64,000 nt of DNA from Serratia grimesii NBRC 13537 (GTDB lineage: Bacteria; Pseudomonadota; Gammaproteobacteria; Enterobacterales; Enterobacteriaceae), in NCBI RefSeq assembly GCF_001590905.1, contig NZ_BCTT01000006.1:248001-312000 (forward strand). The letters run 5' to 3'. The notes under the pieces are model-generated. The model worked only from the letters and a program-made list of their open reading frames with translations. It was not told the DNA's origin and did not search any database. Shown piece by piece: positions 56,803-64,000 of the stretch (positions are counted from its first letter, which is position 1; each line of letters opens with the position of its first letter). Position numbers and translations under genes: made by a program.

Positions 56803-57176
56803 GGCAATAGTACTGTTATGATCTTATGCATAGGTGAGGAAGCCCGGGAGATCTCATTGAATAGGTCGCATTTTTTCGCAAAGGCTAAATTTTGAGCGGA
56901 AGTTTAAACCGAGCCTTTTAACCGCGAAGGTGCTTTCCTCTCCCGCCGACAGGGTAACGTTGAAAAAACCACGGGCAGGAAAATGCGAATATTTCACCTG
57001 CTGATGAAGCACAATCACTGGATAATCGCCGCACTCTCATCTACAGTGGAGCCAAAATCTTGACCAGGTTCACGTTATTAACGACGTAAAGATCTGTTGT
57101 CAGGAGAGTACGCAATTCACCAGTTTGCTCGGTAAAGCAGCCGGATTGGCGAGTTCAAGTCCGTTGGAGAGATGAA
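56803..57176. other. gap upstream of folE
   Basis: About 370 bases with no gene, holding the folE promoter and leader. GTTGGAGAG precedes the folE start with suitable spacing. I see no certain operator; the region should be scanned for a MetJ box, because folE is linked to methionine control in E. coli. Confidence 0.5.
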
Positions 57177-57842
57177 ATGACATCATTAAGTAAAGAAGCT
57201 GTACTGGTTCATGCTGCGCTTGAAGAGCGTGGTCTTGAAACACCGTTGCGTGGAGAAGTGCTGGATCGCGAGACGCGTAAGCGTCGCATTAAAGAGCACA
57301 TGACGGAAATCATGCAGCTGCTTAATCTCGATCTGTCCGACGATAGCCTGGCAGAAACCCCACACCGTATCGCCAAAATGTACGTTGATGAGATCTTCTC
57401 CGGTCTGGACTACGCCAACTTCCCGAAAATTACCGTCATCGAGAACAAGATGAAGGTAGACGAAATGGTCACTGTTCGCGACATTACCTTGACCAGTACG
57501 TGCGAACACCATTTTGTGACTATCGACGGTAAGGCAACAGTTGCCTATATTCCAAAAGATGCCGTTATCGGCTTGTCTAAAATCAACCGTATCGTGCAGT
57601 TTTTCTCCCAGCGACCACAGGTGCAAGAGCGTTTGACTCAGCAAATCCTGGTGGCTTTGCAAACCTTGCTGGGGACCAATAACGTGGCAGTATCGATTGA
57701 TGCGGTCCATTATTGTGTTAAAGCGCGCGGTATCCGTGACGCGACCAGCGCCACTACCACCACCTCGTTGGGTGGGCTGTTCAAGTCCAGCCAGAACACT
57801 CGCCAGGAATTCCTGCGCGCGGTGCGTCATCATCAGGGGTGA
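57177..57842 (+). CDS. folE: GTP cyclohydrolase I FolE
   Basis: 221 residues (E. coli 222). Zinc ligands are in [14 protein letters not shown] and [13 protein letters not shown]; the central block [26 protein letters not shown] is intact. It makes 7,8-dihydroneopterin triphosphate from GTP for folate synthesis. It heads the folE-yeiB-galS-mgl order also found in E. coli; a terminator follows. Confidence 0.97.
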   Translation: MTSLSKEAVLVHAALEERGLETPLRGEVLDRETRKRRIKEHMTEIMQLLNLDLSDDSLAETPHRIAKMYVDEIFSGLDYANFPKITVIENKMKVDEMVTVRDITLTSTCEHHFVTIDGKATVAYIPKDAVIGLSKINRIVQFFSQRPQVQERLTQQILVALQTLLGTNNVAVSIDAVHYCVKARGIRDATSATTTTSLGGLFKSSQNTRQEFLRAVRHHQG

Positions 57843-57864
57843 TGAGAGTTTGCTAAACAAGAAC

Positions 57865-57886
57865 AGGCGCCTGCGGGCGCCTTTTT
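57865..57886 (+). terminator. terminator of folE
   Basis: AGGCGCC (57865-57871) pairs with GGCGCCT (57876-57882) around TGCG, then TTTTT, 22 bases after the stop and before yeiB. Confidence 0.9.
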
Positions 57887-57912
57887 AATGACCGGAATAC
57901 AGCGGTAAAATA

Positions 57913-59094
57913 ATGAACAACGCTCCGATAACGCCGCTGCCGCGCATCGCCACTCTGGACTGTGTGCGCGGCATCGCCATCCTTGGCATTCTGCTGCTGA
58001 ATATCAGCGCCTTTGGACTGCCGAAAGCGGCCTACCTTAATCCCGCTTACCTGGGGCTACCGTCGTCGCGCGATGCCTGGACCTGGGCGCTGTTGGATAT
58101 TTTCGCTCAGGCCAAATTTCTGGCGATGTTTGCGCTGCTATTTGGTGCCGGTTTGCAGATGCTGCTTCGCCGCGGTAAAGGCTGGATACGGGCACGATTG
58201 TCTTGGTTGGTGCTCTTTGGCTTGGCACATGCAATCTTCCTCTGGGATGGCGACATTCTGTTGGCCTATGGCCTGATTGGTCTCGTGTGCTGGCGGATGA
58301 TCCGCGATGCCAAAGAAACCTACCAATTGCTGAAAACGGGTGTGGTGTTGTACCTGATCGGTGTGGGGGTGTTGCTGCTGCTGGGTTTCATATCGCACGG
58401 TGAACCGGGCGGTTTTTGGCAGCCCGGTGTAGCAGAACTGCAGTATGAGAAGTTCTGGAAATTACAGGGGGGTATGGAGGCATGGCGCAGTCGTACAGAT
58501 TTGCTCTCTTCCAGCCTTTTGGCCATTGGCGCGCAATATGGCTGGGAGTTGGCGGGGCTGATGCTATTCGGTGCCGGATTGATGCGTAGCGGCTGGCTGC
58601 GTGGGACTTATTCACCGGGTTACTATCGTCGGCAGGCGGCTTGGCTGATACCGCTTTCATTGATGATCCAATTACCGGCAGTGGTATTGCAATGGCATCT
58701 TCACTGGGACTACCGCTGGAGCGGTTTTTTATTGCAGGTGCCACGTGAACTGGGGGCGCCCTTGCAGGCCATGGGATATCTGGCCTTATGCTACGGTTTC
58801 TGGCCGACGTTGTCGCGTCTACGTATCGGTCATTGGCTGACGCAGGTCGGGCGTATGGCGTTGAGTAATTACCTGCTGCAAACGCTGATTTGCACCACGT
58901 TGTTCTACCGCTTTGGTTTGTACCAGCAATTTGACCGTCTGCAACTCTTGGCGTTTGTTCCCGCAGTTTGGTTGGCTAACCTGTTGTTTTCAAACTTGTG
59001 GTTGCGTTATTTTTCCCAGGGCCCAGTGGAGTGGCTATGGCGCAAATTGACCACTTTGGCTGCCGGCAAGACGGAGCCCAAGGCACTGAACTGA
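57913..59094 (+). CDS. yeiB: DUF418 membrane protein YeiB
   Basis: 393 residues with about nine or ten membrane segments. The typical start RIATLDCVRGIAILGILLLNISAFGLPKAAYLNPAY and the middle FGLAHAIFLWDGDILLAYGLIGLVCWRM are recognised; the DUF418 domain fills the C-terminal part with GRMALSNYLLQTLICTTLFYRFGLY. Function is unknown. The gene order folE-yeiB-galS is conserved with E. coli. Confidence 0.93.
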   Translation: MNNAPITPLPRIATLDCVRGIAILGILLLNISAFGLPKAAYLNPAYLGLPSSRDAWTWALLDIFAQAKFLAMFALLFGAGLQMLLRRGKGWIRARLSWLVLFGLAHAIFLWDGDILLAYGLIGLVCWRMIRDAKETYQLLKTGVVLYLIGVGVLLLLGFISHGEPGGFWQPGVAELQYEKFWKLQGGMEAWRSRTDLLSSSLLAIGAQYGWELAGLMLFGAGLMRSGWLRGTYSPGYYRRQAAWLIPLSLMIQLPAVVLQWHLHWDYRWSGFLLQVPRELGAPLQAMGYLALCYGFWPTLSRLRIGHWLTQVGRMALSNYLLQTLICTTLFYRFGLYQQFDRLQLLAFVPAVWLANLLFSNLWLRYFSQGPVEWLWRKLTTLAAGKTEPKALN

Positions 59095-59123
59095 GATCTG
59101 GCGCAGGTAGGTTAAAAAAATGT

Positions 59124-59139
59124 ATGTAAACGTTTTCTT
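59124..59139 (+). promoter_or_regulatory. gal operator upstream of galS
   Basis: GTAAACGTTTTC sits within ATGTAAACGTTTTCTT and fits the left half and centre of the GalR/GalS operator GTGKAANCGNTTNCAC, with a poor right half. It is just upstream of a CRP site and galS, consistent with GalS autoregulation. Confidence 0.65.
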
Positions 59140-59142
59140 TCC

Positions 59143-59158
59143 TGTGACGTAATTCACG
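59143..59158 (+). promoter_or_regulatory. CRP site upstream of galS
   Basis: TGTGACGTAATTCACG fits TGTGA-N6-TCACA with one mismatch. It lies 65 bases before the galS start, next to the gal operator. Confidence 0.75.
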
Positions 59159-59223
59159 CAGAGGAGGATGACAAACGGGGTAGGATAGCGCCACTGTCAA
59201 CTACCCCGACCTCAGGATCTTTC

Positions 59224-60261
59224 ATGACCTCTGTTCACCCAACCACCATTCGCGACGTGGCGAAGCGTGCGGGCGTGTCTGTAGCGACCGTCTCCCGTGT
59301 GCTCAACCACAGCGCCCTGACCAGCAAAGAAACGCGTGAACAGGTGCTGAAAGCGGTGGCCGAACTGGGTTATCGGCCCAATGCTAATGCACAAGCATTG
59401 GCGACGCAGAGCAGTGATACTCTCGGGGTTGTGGTGATGGATGTCTCAGATCCCTTTTTTGGCGCTTTGGTGAAAGCGGTAGACACTGTCGCACAGCAAC
59501 ACCATAAATATCTGTTGATCGGCAACAGTTACCATCAGGCGGATAAAGAACGTCACGCCATTGAGGTGCTGCTACGGCAGAGATGCAATGCCTTGATTGT
59601 TCATGCAAAAACCTTATGTGATGCAGAGTTGATCGGTTTTCTCGATCAGGTGCCAGGTATGGTATTGATCAACAGAATTATCGCCGGCTATGAGCATCGC
59701 TGCGTTGGTTTGGACAATGTCAGCGGCGCGGAGATGGCAATGCGTTTGTTGTTATCGCAGGGCCATCAGCGTATCGGCTATCTGGGCTCCAACCACCCCA
59801 TTGAAGATGGTCCGTTACGCCAGCAGGGCTATATGCAGGCGATGGGGGCCGCAGGCCTTGCGACGCCAGACAATTGGCGCGCTTACGGTTCGCCGGACTT
59901 GCAGGGTGGGGAGTCTGCAATGATTGAGTTGCTGGGGCGTAATCTGCACTTGAGCGCAGTGTTTGCCTACAATGACGCGATGGCAGCCGGTGCCATGGCA
60001 GTGTTGAAAGAAAACGGTATCACCGTACCGCAAAATTTTTCGCTGGTGGGGTTCGATGACATCCCTATCGCGCGTTATACCAGCCCCAAACTCACCACGG
60101 TACGCTATCCCATTGTTACCATGGCGACTTTGGCTACTGAACTGGCCCTGCGTGGAGCAGCAGGCCAGCTGGAGCCTCAGGCCCGTCATTTGTTCATGCC
60201 CACCTTGGTACGCCGCCATTCTGTCGCCCCTTGGCAAAGTGAGGCGGCGGTCACTCTCTGA
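59224..60261 (+). CDS. galS: mgl regulator GalS (LacI family)
   Basis: 345 residues, the usual GalS length. [57 protein letters not shown]. The periplasmic-binding-type effector domain has [40 protein letters not shown]. GalS represses mglBAC and itself and is relieved by galactose or fucose. It is followed by mgl in the same direction. GalR and GalS are close relatives; position next to mglB favours GalS. Confidence 0.93.
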   Translation: MTSVHPTTIRDVAKRAGVSVATVSRVLNHSALTSKETREQVLKAVAELGYRPNANAQALATQSSDTLGVVVMDVSDPFFGALVKAVDTVAQQHHKYLLIGNSYHQADKERHAIEVLLRQRCNALIVHAKTLCDAELIGFLDQVPGMVLINRIIAGYEHRCVGLDNVSGAEMAMRLLLSQGHQRIGYLGSNHPIEDGPLRQQGYMQAMGAAGLATPDNWRAYGSPDLQGGESAMIELLGRNLHLSAVFAYNDAMAAGAMAVLKENGITVPQNFSLVGFDDIPIARYTSPKLTTVRYPIVTMATLATELALRGAAGQLEPQARHLFMPTLVRRHSVAPWQSEAAVTL

Positions 60262-60273
60262 ACATTTAATCTT

Positions 60274-60289
60274 GTGTAACCGTTTTCAA
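60274..60289 (+). promoter_or_regulatory. gal operator of the mgl operon
   Basis: GTGTAACCGTTTTCAA agrees with the operator GTGKAANCGNTTNCAC at all but the last positions. It lies immediately upstream of a perfect CRP site, as expected for GalR/GalS repression of mgl. Confidence 0.8.
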
Positions 60290-60291
60290 TC

Positions 60292-60307
60292 TGTGAGAAA
60301 ATTCACA
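60292..60307 (+). promoter_or_regulatory. CRP site of the mgl promoter
   Basis: TGTGAGAAAATTCACA is a perfect CRP half-site pair (TGTGA-N6-TCACA). A TATGCT sequence at 60329-60334 could be the -10 box, with a start near 60341, so CRP would be centred near -41.5 (class II). Confidence 0.88.
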
Positions 60308-60515
60308 GATTATTAACATCACGCCGTCTATGCTCTAGACGTTTTCCAGCGCAAAGGCTCTTGCCGCTGCTGTTTTTAACTCGCGCTGTCAGCATATTTT
60401 CAGGAATAACATGATTCACGGATGACAGGGAAACTGCCAGGCCCGGTCGTGCACTTACCGCCGGTTAACTTTGGCTTAATACCGAGCAAGACCCTACATA
60501 AACCGGAGACACACA

Positions 60516-61508
60516 ATGAATAAGAAGGTTTTCACCCTGGCCGCGACGGCCGCAGCCATGATGTTTGGCGCCGCAGCACATGCAGATACCCGTATTGGCG
60601 TCACTATTTATAAATATGATGACAACTTTATGTCGGTGGTACGCAAGGCGATTGAGAAAGACGCTAAAGCTTCTCCGGATGTCACTTTGCTGATGAATGA
60701 CTCGCAGAATGACCAATCCAAACAGAACGATCAGATCGACGTGTTGATTGCCAAGGGTGTTAAAGCACTGGCGATCAACCTGGTGGACCCGGCCGCTGCC
60801 CCGGTAGTTATTGATAAGGCACGCGCAAACGATATCCCAATCGTGTTCTACAACAAAGAGCCTTCACGTAAAGCATTGGACAGCTATGACAAAGCTTATT
60901 ACGTGGGGACCGACTCTAAAGAGTCCGGTGTGATCCAGGGCCAGTTGATTGAGAAACACTGGAAGGCTAACCCGAACTGGGATCTGAACAAAGATGGTCA
61001 GATTCAGTATGTGTTGCTGAAAGGTGAGCCAGGCCATCCGGACGCTGAAGCTCGCACCACCTATGTGGTGAAAACGCTCAATGATGACGGCATTAAGACT
61101 CAGCAGCTGCAAATGGATACCGCAATGTGGGATACCGCACAGGCGAAAGACAAGATGGATGCCTGGCTGTCTGGCCCTAACGCCAACAAAATTGAAGTGG
61201 TTATCGCCAACAACGATGCAATGGCGATGGGTGCGGTAGAAGCGCTGAAAGCACATAACAAATCCAACATTCCGGTATTCGGTGTGGATGCGTTACCTGA
61301 AGCGCTGGCGATGGTGAAATCTGGCGCGATGGCGGGAACAGTACTGAACGATGCCGATAATCAGGCTAAAGCCACTTTTGAATTGGCGAAAAACCTGGCT
61401 GCGGGCAAACCGGCTGCCGATGGCACCCAATATAAGATCGAAAATAAAGTGGTCCGTATTCCTTACGTTGGTGTTGATAAAGACAACCTGTCTCAGTTTG
61501 TTAAATAA
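60516..61508 (+). CDS. mglB: galactose/glucose-binding protein MglB
   Basis: 330 residues. A signal peptide ends GAAAHA, and the mature part starts [33 protein letters not shown]. The calcium-binding loop DLNKDGQIQ is seen, then [23 protein letters not shown] and [39 protein letters not shown]. It is the periplasmic receptor for transport and for chemotaxis through Trg. It is the first gene of mglBAC; a hairpin and an ERIC lie in the gap before mglA. Confidence 0.97.
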   Translation: MNKKVFTLAATAAAMMFGAAAHADTRIGVTIYKYDDNFMSVVRKAIEKDAKASPDVTLLMNDSQNDQSKQNDQIDVLIAKGVKALAINLVDPAAAPVVIDKARANDIPIVFYNKEPSRKALDSYDKAYYVGTDSKESGVIQGQLIEKHWKANPNWDLNKDGQIQYVLLKGEPGHPDAEARTTYVVKTLNDDGIKTQQLQMDTAMWDTAQAKDKMDAWLSGPNANKIEVVIANNDAMAMGAVEALKAHNKSNIPVFGVDALPEALAMVKSGAMAGTVLNDADNQAKATFELAKNLAAGKPAADGTQYKIENKVVRIPYVGVDKDNLSQFVK

Positions 61509-61525
61509 GCTCTGAGATAACACAC

Positions 61526-61587
61526 AATGCCCCCGCTTGTGGTGCGCTGACCGGCGCCAACACCAGGAAAGCCGCAGGCGGGGCATT
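61526..61587 (+). other. hairpin after mglB
   Basis: AATGCCCC and GGGGCATT form the outer stem (61526 to 61587 overall), continued by GCTTG/CAGGC with a bulged C, and TGGTG/CACCA lies inside. It resembles the REP hairpins that protect mglB mRNA in E. coli and reduce mglAC. Confidence 0.6.
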
Positions 61588-61606
61588 TATGATTAATATC
61601 AAGTCC

Positions 61607-61805
61607 ATACCCTATGAATTTCAAGTTACAGCAAGGCGGCCAGCACGGTCGGTCCAGGCGTTTACTCAGGTAAGTCACTGGGGGGAGCGACAAGTCTGTC
61701 GGGAACCGATTTGAACGCTGCTTGCAGTGGCCCCACAGGGGCAAGACCCAAGGATGGGCTTGTAAAGCAGATAACAACGCTGTGACTTGAAAGGCGACAG
61801 GTATA
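61607..61805 (+). repeat. ERIC element with a 70-base internal insertion, between mglB and mglA
   Basis: The ends are ATACCCTATGAATTTCAAGTTACAGC and AACAACGCTGTGACTTGAAAGGCGACAGGTATA, typical of ERIC. The core GTTTACTCAGGTAAGTCACTGGGGGGAGCGA follows. The element is about 199 bases instead of 127: roughly 70 bases (about 61690-61765) break the ERIC pattern after the GAGCGA block. ERIC copies with such insertions are known in Yersinia. It ends 16 bases before the mglA start. Confidence 0.88.
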
Positions 61806-61821
61806 CTAGCCAGGTGTATTT

Positions 61822-63330
61822 ATGGCCGACAGCCCACGCGAATTTTTGCTGGAAATGACCGATATCAGTAAGTCATTTCCCGGCGTTAAGGCATTGGATA
61901 ATGTGAATCTACGCGTTCGTCCGCACTCCATTCATGCGTTAATGGGGGAGAACGGCGCGGGCAAATCGACATTATTAAAATGCCTGTTTGGCATTTATAA
62001 AAAAGATGCCGGCAGTATTATTTTTCAAGGCCAGGAAGTTGATTTCAAAAGCTCTAAAGAGGCGTTGGAACACGGCGTTTCAATGGTGCACCAAGAATTG
62101 AACCTGGTTTTGCAGCGCACCGTGATGGACAACATGTGGCTGGGTCGTTACCCGACCAAGGGCATGTTTGTCGATCAGGACAAGATGCTGAAAGATACCC
62201 AGGCAATATTTGACGAGCTGGATATTGATATCAACCCACGGGATAAAGTGGGTACGTTATCGGTATCACAGATGCAAATGATCGAAATTGCCAAGGCGTT
62301 CTCCTACGACGCCAAGATCGTCATTATGGATGAGCCGACCTCATCGCTGACGGAAAAAGAGGTGAACCATCTGTTCACCATTATCCGTAAGCTGAAGGAG
62401 CGTGGCTGCGGCATTGTTTATATCTCGCACAAGATGGAGGAAATTTTCCAACTGTGTGATGAAATCACCATTCTGCGCGATGGGCAGTGGATCGCGACCC
62501 AGCCGCTGGAAGGGCTGGATATGGACAAAATCATTTCGATGATGGTGGGCCGTTCGCTCAGCCAGCGTTTCCCCGACAGGCAAAATACGCCGGGTGAAGT
62601 GATCCTGGAGGTGAAAGGCCTGACCTCAATGCGCCAGCCTTCGATTCGCGATATTTCTTTCGATCTGCATCAGGGGGAGATCCTCGGCATTGCAGGGCTG
62701 GTGGGGGCCAAACGTACCGACATCCTGGAAACCCTGTTCGGCATTCGTGAAAAAGTCGCGGGCACCATCAAGCTGCATGGCAAAGCCATCAATAACCACA
62801 GCGCCAATGAAGCGATAAACCACGGTTTTGCATTGGTGACGGAAGAGCGCCGATCTACCGGGATTTACGCTTATCTGGATGTCGGTTTTAACTCGCTGAT
62901 CTCCAACATCCGCAATTATAAAAATAAAATCGGCCTGCTGGATAATGCCCGAATGAAAAGCGATACCCAGTGGGTGATCGATGCCATGCGGGTCAAAACG
63001 CCAGGCCACCATACCAATATTGGTTCGTTGTCCGGCGGTAACCAGCAGAAGGTGATCATCGGCCGTTGGTTGCTGACTCAGCCTGAAATATTAATGCTGG
63101 ATGAGCCGACGCGCGGTATTGATGTGGGTGCCAAATTCGAAATTTATCAGTTGATGACCGAACTGGCGAAGAAGGGCAAGGGGATCATTATTGTCTCGTC
63201 TGAAATGCCGGAGCTTTTGGGAATTACCGACAGAATATTGGTGATGAGTAATGGTCAGGTTGCGGGCATCGTTAACACCAAACAGACCTCGCAAAATGAA
63301 ATTTTACGTCTCGCATCCCTGCACCTTTAA
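61822..63330 (+). CDS. mglA: galactose/methyl-galactoside ATPase MglA
   Basis: 502 residues (E. coli 506) with two fused ABC ATPase domains. First: Walker [25 protein letters not shown], signature [16 protein letters not shown], Walker [12 protein letters not shown]. Second: [16 protein letters not shown] (degenerate Walker A), [28 protein letters not shown]. It energises uptake through MglC. The start lies just downstream of the ERIC; translation of mglA thus depends on that region. Confidence 0.96.
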   Translation: MADSPREFLLEMTDISKSFPGVKALDNVNLRVRPHSIHALMGENGAGKSTLLKCLFGIYKKDAGSIIFQGQEVDFKSSKEALEHGVSMVHQELNLVLQRTVMDNMWLGRYPTKGMFVDQDKMLKDTQAIFDELDIDINPRDKVGTLSVSQMQMIEIAKAFSYDAKIVIMDEPTSSLTEKEVNHLFTIIRKLKERGCGIVYISHKMEEIFQLCDEITILRDGQWIATQPLEGLDMDKIISMMVGRSLSQRFPDRQNTPGEVILEVKGLTSMRQPSIRDISFDLHQGEILGIAGLVGAKRTDILETLFGIREKVAGTIKLHGKAINNHSANEAINHGFALVTEERRSTGIYAYLDVGFNSLISNIRNYKNKIGLLDNARMKSDTQWVIDAMRVKTPGHHTNIGSLSGGNQQKVIIGRWLLTQPEILMLDEPTRGIDVGAKFEIYQLMTELAKKGKGIIIVSSEMPELLGITDRILVMSNGQVAGIVNTKQTSQNEILRLASLHL

Positions 63331-63341
63331 GGATCAGAATT

Positions 63342-64000
63342 ATGAACGCGCTGAATAAGAAAACTTTGTTCACCTATTTCAAGGAAGGTGGCATTTACGT
63401 GGTATTGCTGGTGCTGCTGGCAATTATTATTATCCAGGATCCGACATTCCTCAGTTTAATGAACCTGAGTAACATTCTGACGCAGTCCTCGGTGCGTATT
63501 ATTATTGCATTGGGCGTGGCCGGACTGATAGTTACCCAGGGGACGGACTTGTCCGCAGGACGTCAGGTGGGGTTGGCTGCGGTGATCGCGGCGACGTTGT
63601 TGCAGTCGATGGATAACGTCAATAAGGTGTTTCCGCACATGGAAACCTGGTCGATCCCACTGGTGATCCTGCTGGTGTGCGCCGTGGGCGCGGTAATTGG
63701 TCTGGTGAACGGTTTGATCATTGCCTATCTCAATGTGACGCCGTTTATTACCACGTTGGGTACCATGATCATCGTTTACGGCATTAACTCGCTGTATTAC
63801 GACTCTGTCGGTGCATCGCCAGTGGCGGGCTTTGATCCCAAGTTCTCGACCTTTGCGCAAGGGTTCCTGCGTTTCGGGGATTTTAAGCTGTCGTACATTA
63901 CCTTCTACGCCATCATTGCGATTATTTTTGTCTGGATCCTGTGGAACAAAACCCGCTTCGGTAAAAATATCTTCGCCATTGGTGGTAACCCAGAGGCGGC
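63342..64000 (+). CDS. mglC: galactose/methyl-galactoside permease MglC, 5' part
   Basis: The ATG at 63342 (GGATCAGAA upstream, 11 bases after the mglA stop) opens a frame that continues beyond the window. About 219 residues are visible: MNALNKKTLFTYFKEGGIYVVLLVLLAIIIIQDPTFLS, RIIIALGVAGLIVTQGTDLSAGRQVGLAAVIAATLLQSM and GLVNGLIIAYLNVTPFITTLGTMIIVYG, the typical MglC sequence with several membrane segments. It is the inner-membrane channel of the Mgl transporter. Confidence 0.96.
   Translation, partial: MNALNKKTLFTYFKEGGIYVVLLVLLAIIIIQDPTFLSLMNLSNILTQSSVRIIIALGVAGLIVTQGTDLSAGRQVGLAAVIAATLLQSMDNVNKVFPHMETWSIPLVILLVCAVGAVIGLVNGLIIAYLNVTPFITTLGTMIIVYGINSLYYDSVGASPVAGFDPKFSTFAQGFLRFGDFKLSYITFYAIIAIIFVWILWNKTRFGKNIFAIGGNPEA

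Noticed and set aside
57186-57860. 224-codon ORF opposite folE
   Set aside because: It mirrors folE almost exactly; FolE is certain and the antisense product has no recognisable content.
60321-60351. Second gal operator near CTAGACGTTTTCCAGC
   Set aside because: Only a partial match to the operator; the upstream site at 60274-60289 is far better.

Overview
ORGANISM. The window looks like a chromosomal segment of a Serratia-type enterobacterium (Yersiniaceae). The reasons are the many proteins close to, but not identical with, Escherichia coli ones (EcpD/EcpE, BetT/I/B/A, YbiT, MoeA/MoeB, IaaA-GsiABCD, FolE-YeiB-GalS-MglBAC), the Serratia/Yersinia style of accessory genes, and three ERIC repeats. 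Genus is an inference from remembered protein families; no search was run. No rRNA, tRNA, CRISPR array, insertion sequence or prophage was seen. LAYOUT. 1-2801: 3' end of an E. coli common pilus (ecp) operon: end of usher ecpC, tip adhesin ecpD, chaperone ecpE. 3018-7425: a two-component system divergent from a cytochrome b561-like protein, a Tat-exported molybdopterin oxidoreductase, a methionine-rich MXKDX-repeat protein and a DUF1471 protein. This may be a periplasmic oxidant-defence module and is the most interesting locus. 7502-13909: choline to glycine betaine (betT divergent from betIBA, with a BetI operator and an ERIC element between betB and betA). 14051-15673: membrane-anchored FMN glutamate-synthase-like protein. 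15847-22656: a LuxR/EAL regulatory pair divergent from a four-gene chaperone-usher fimbrial operon; its tip adhesin gene carries a G8 tract. 22743-33289: AraC regulator, mqo, NmrA/TetR pair, acetyltransferase, phoA with a Pho box, GST, an ArsR-type regulator divergent from a short P450 plus ABM monooxygenase pair, and a P-loop kinase-like protein. 33303-36528: cyanate locus (cynR divergent from cynTS), followed by yjhX (topAI family) and a GNAT gene; yjhX has a leader with an 8-codon ORF and competing hairpins. 36553-43357: small exported protein, LysR plus PEP-mutase-like pair, ybiT, moeAB, DUF924. 43704-50265: iaaA-gsiABCD (glutathione/peptide import) and a small membrane protein. 50312-54632: formaldehyde detoxification (frmA-fghA), LysR regulator, MFS exporter. 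55113-56737: class A acid phosphatase and an outer-membrane protein behind an AT-rich leader. 57177-64000: folE, yeiB, galS and the methyl-galactoside operon mglBA with the start of mglC, with readable gal operators, CRP sites and an enlarged ERIC between mglB and mglA. HOW THE PARTS WORK TOGETHER. Most of the window is stress and nutrient metabolism: osmoprotection (bet), phosphate scavenging (phoA, acid phosphatase), cyanate and formaldehyde removal, glutathione uptake, galactoside uptake, and two adhesive pili. The ERIC elements sit at sensitive places in transcripts: inside the betB-betA and mglB-mglA gaps and just upstream of the mqo start codon.
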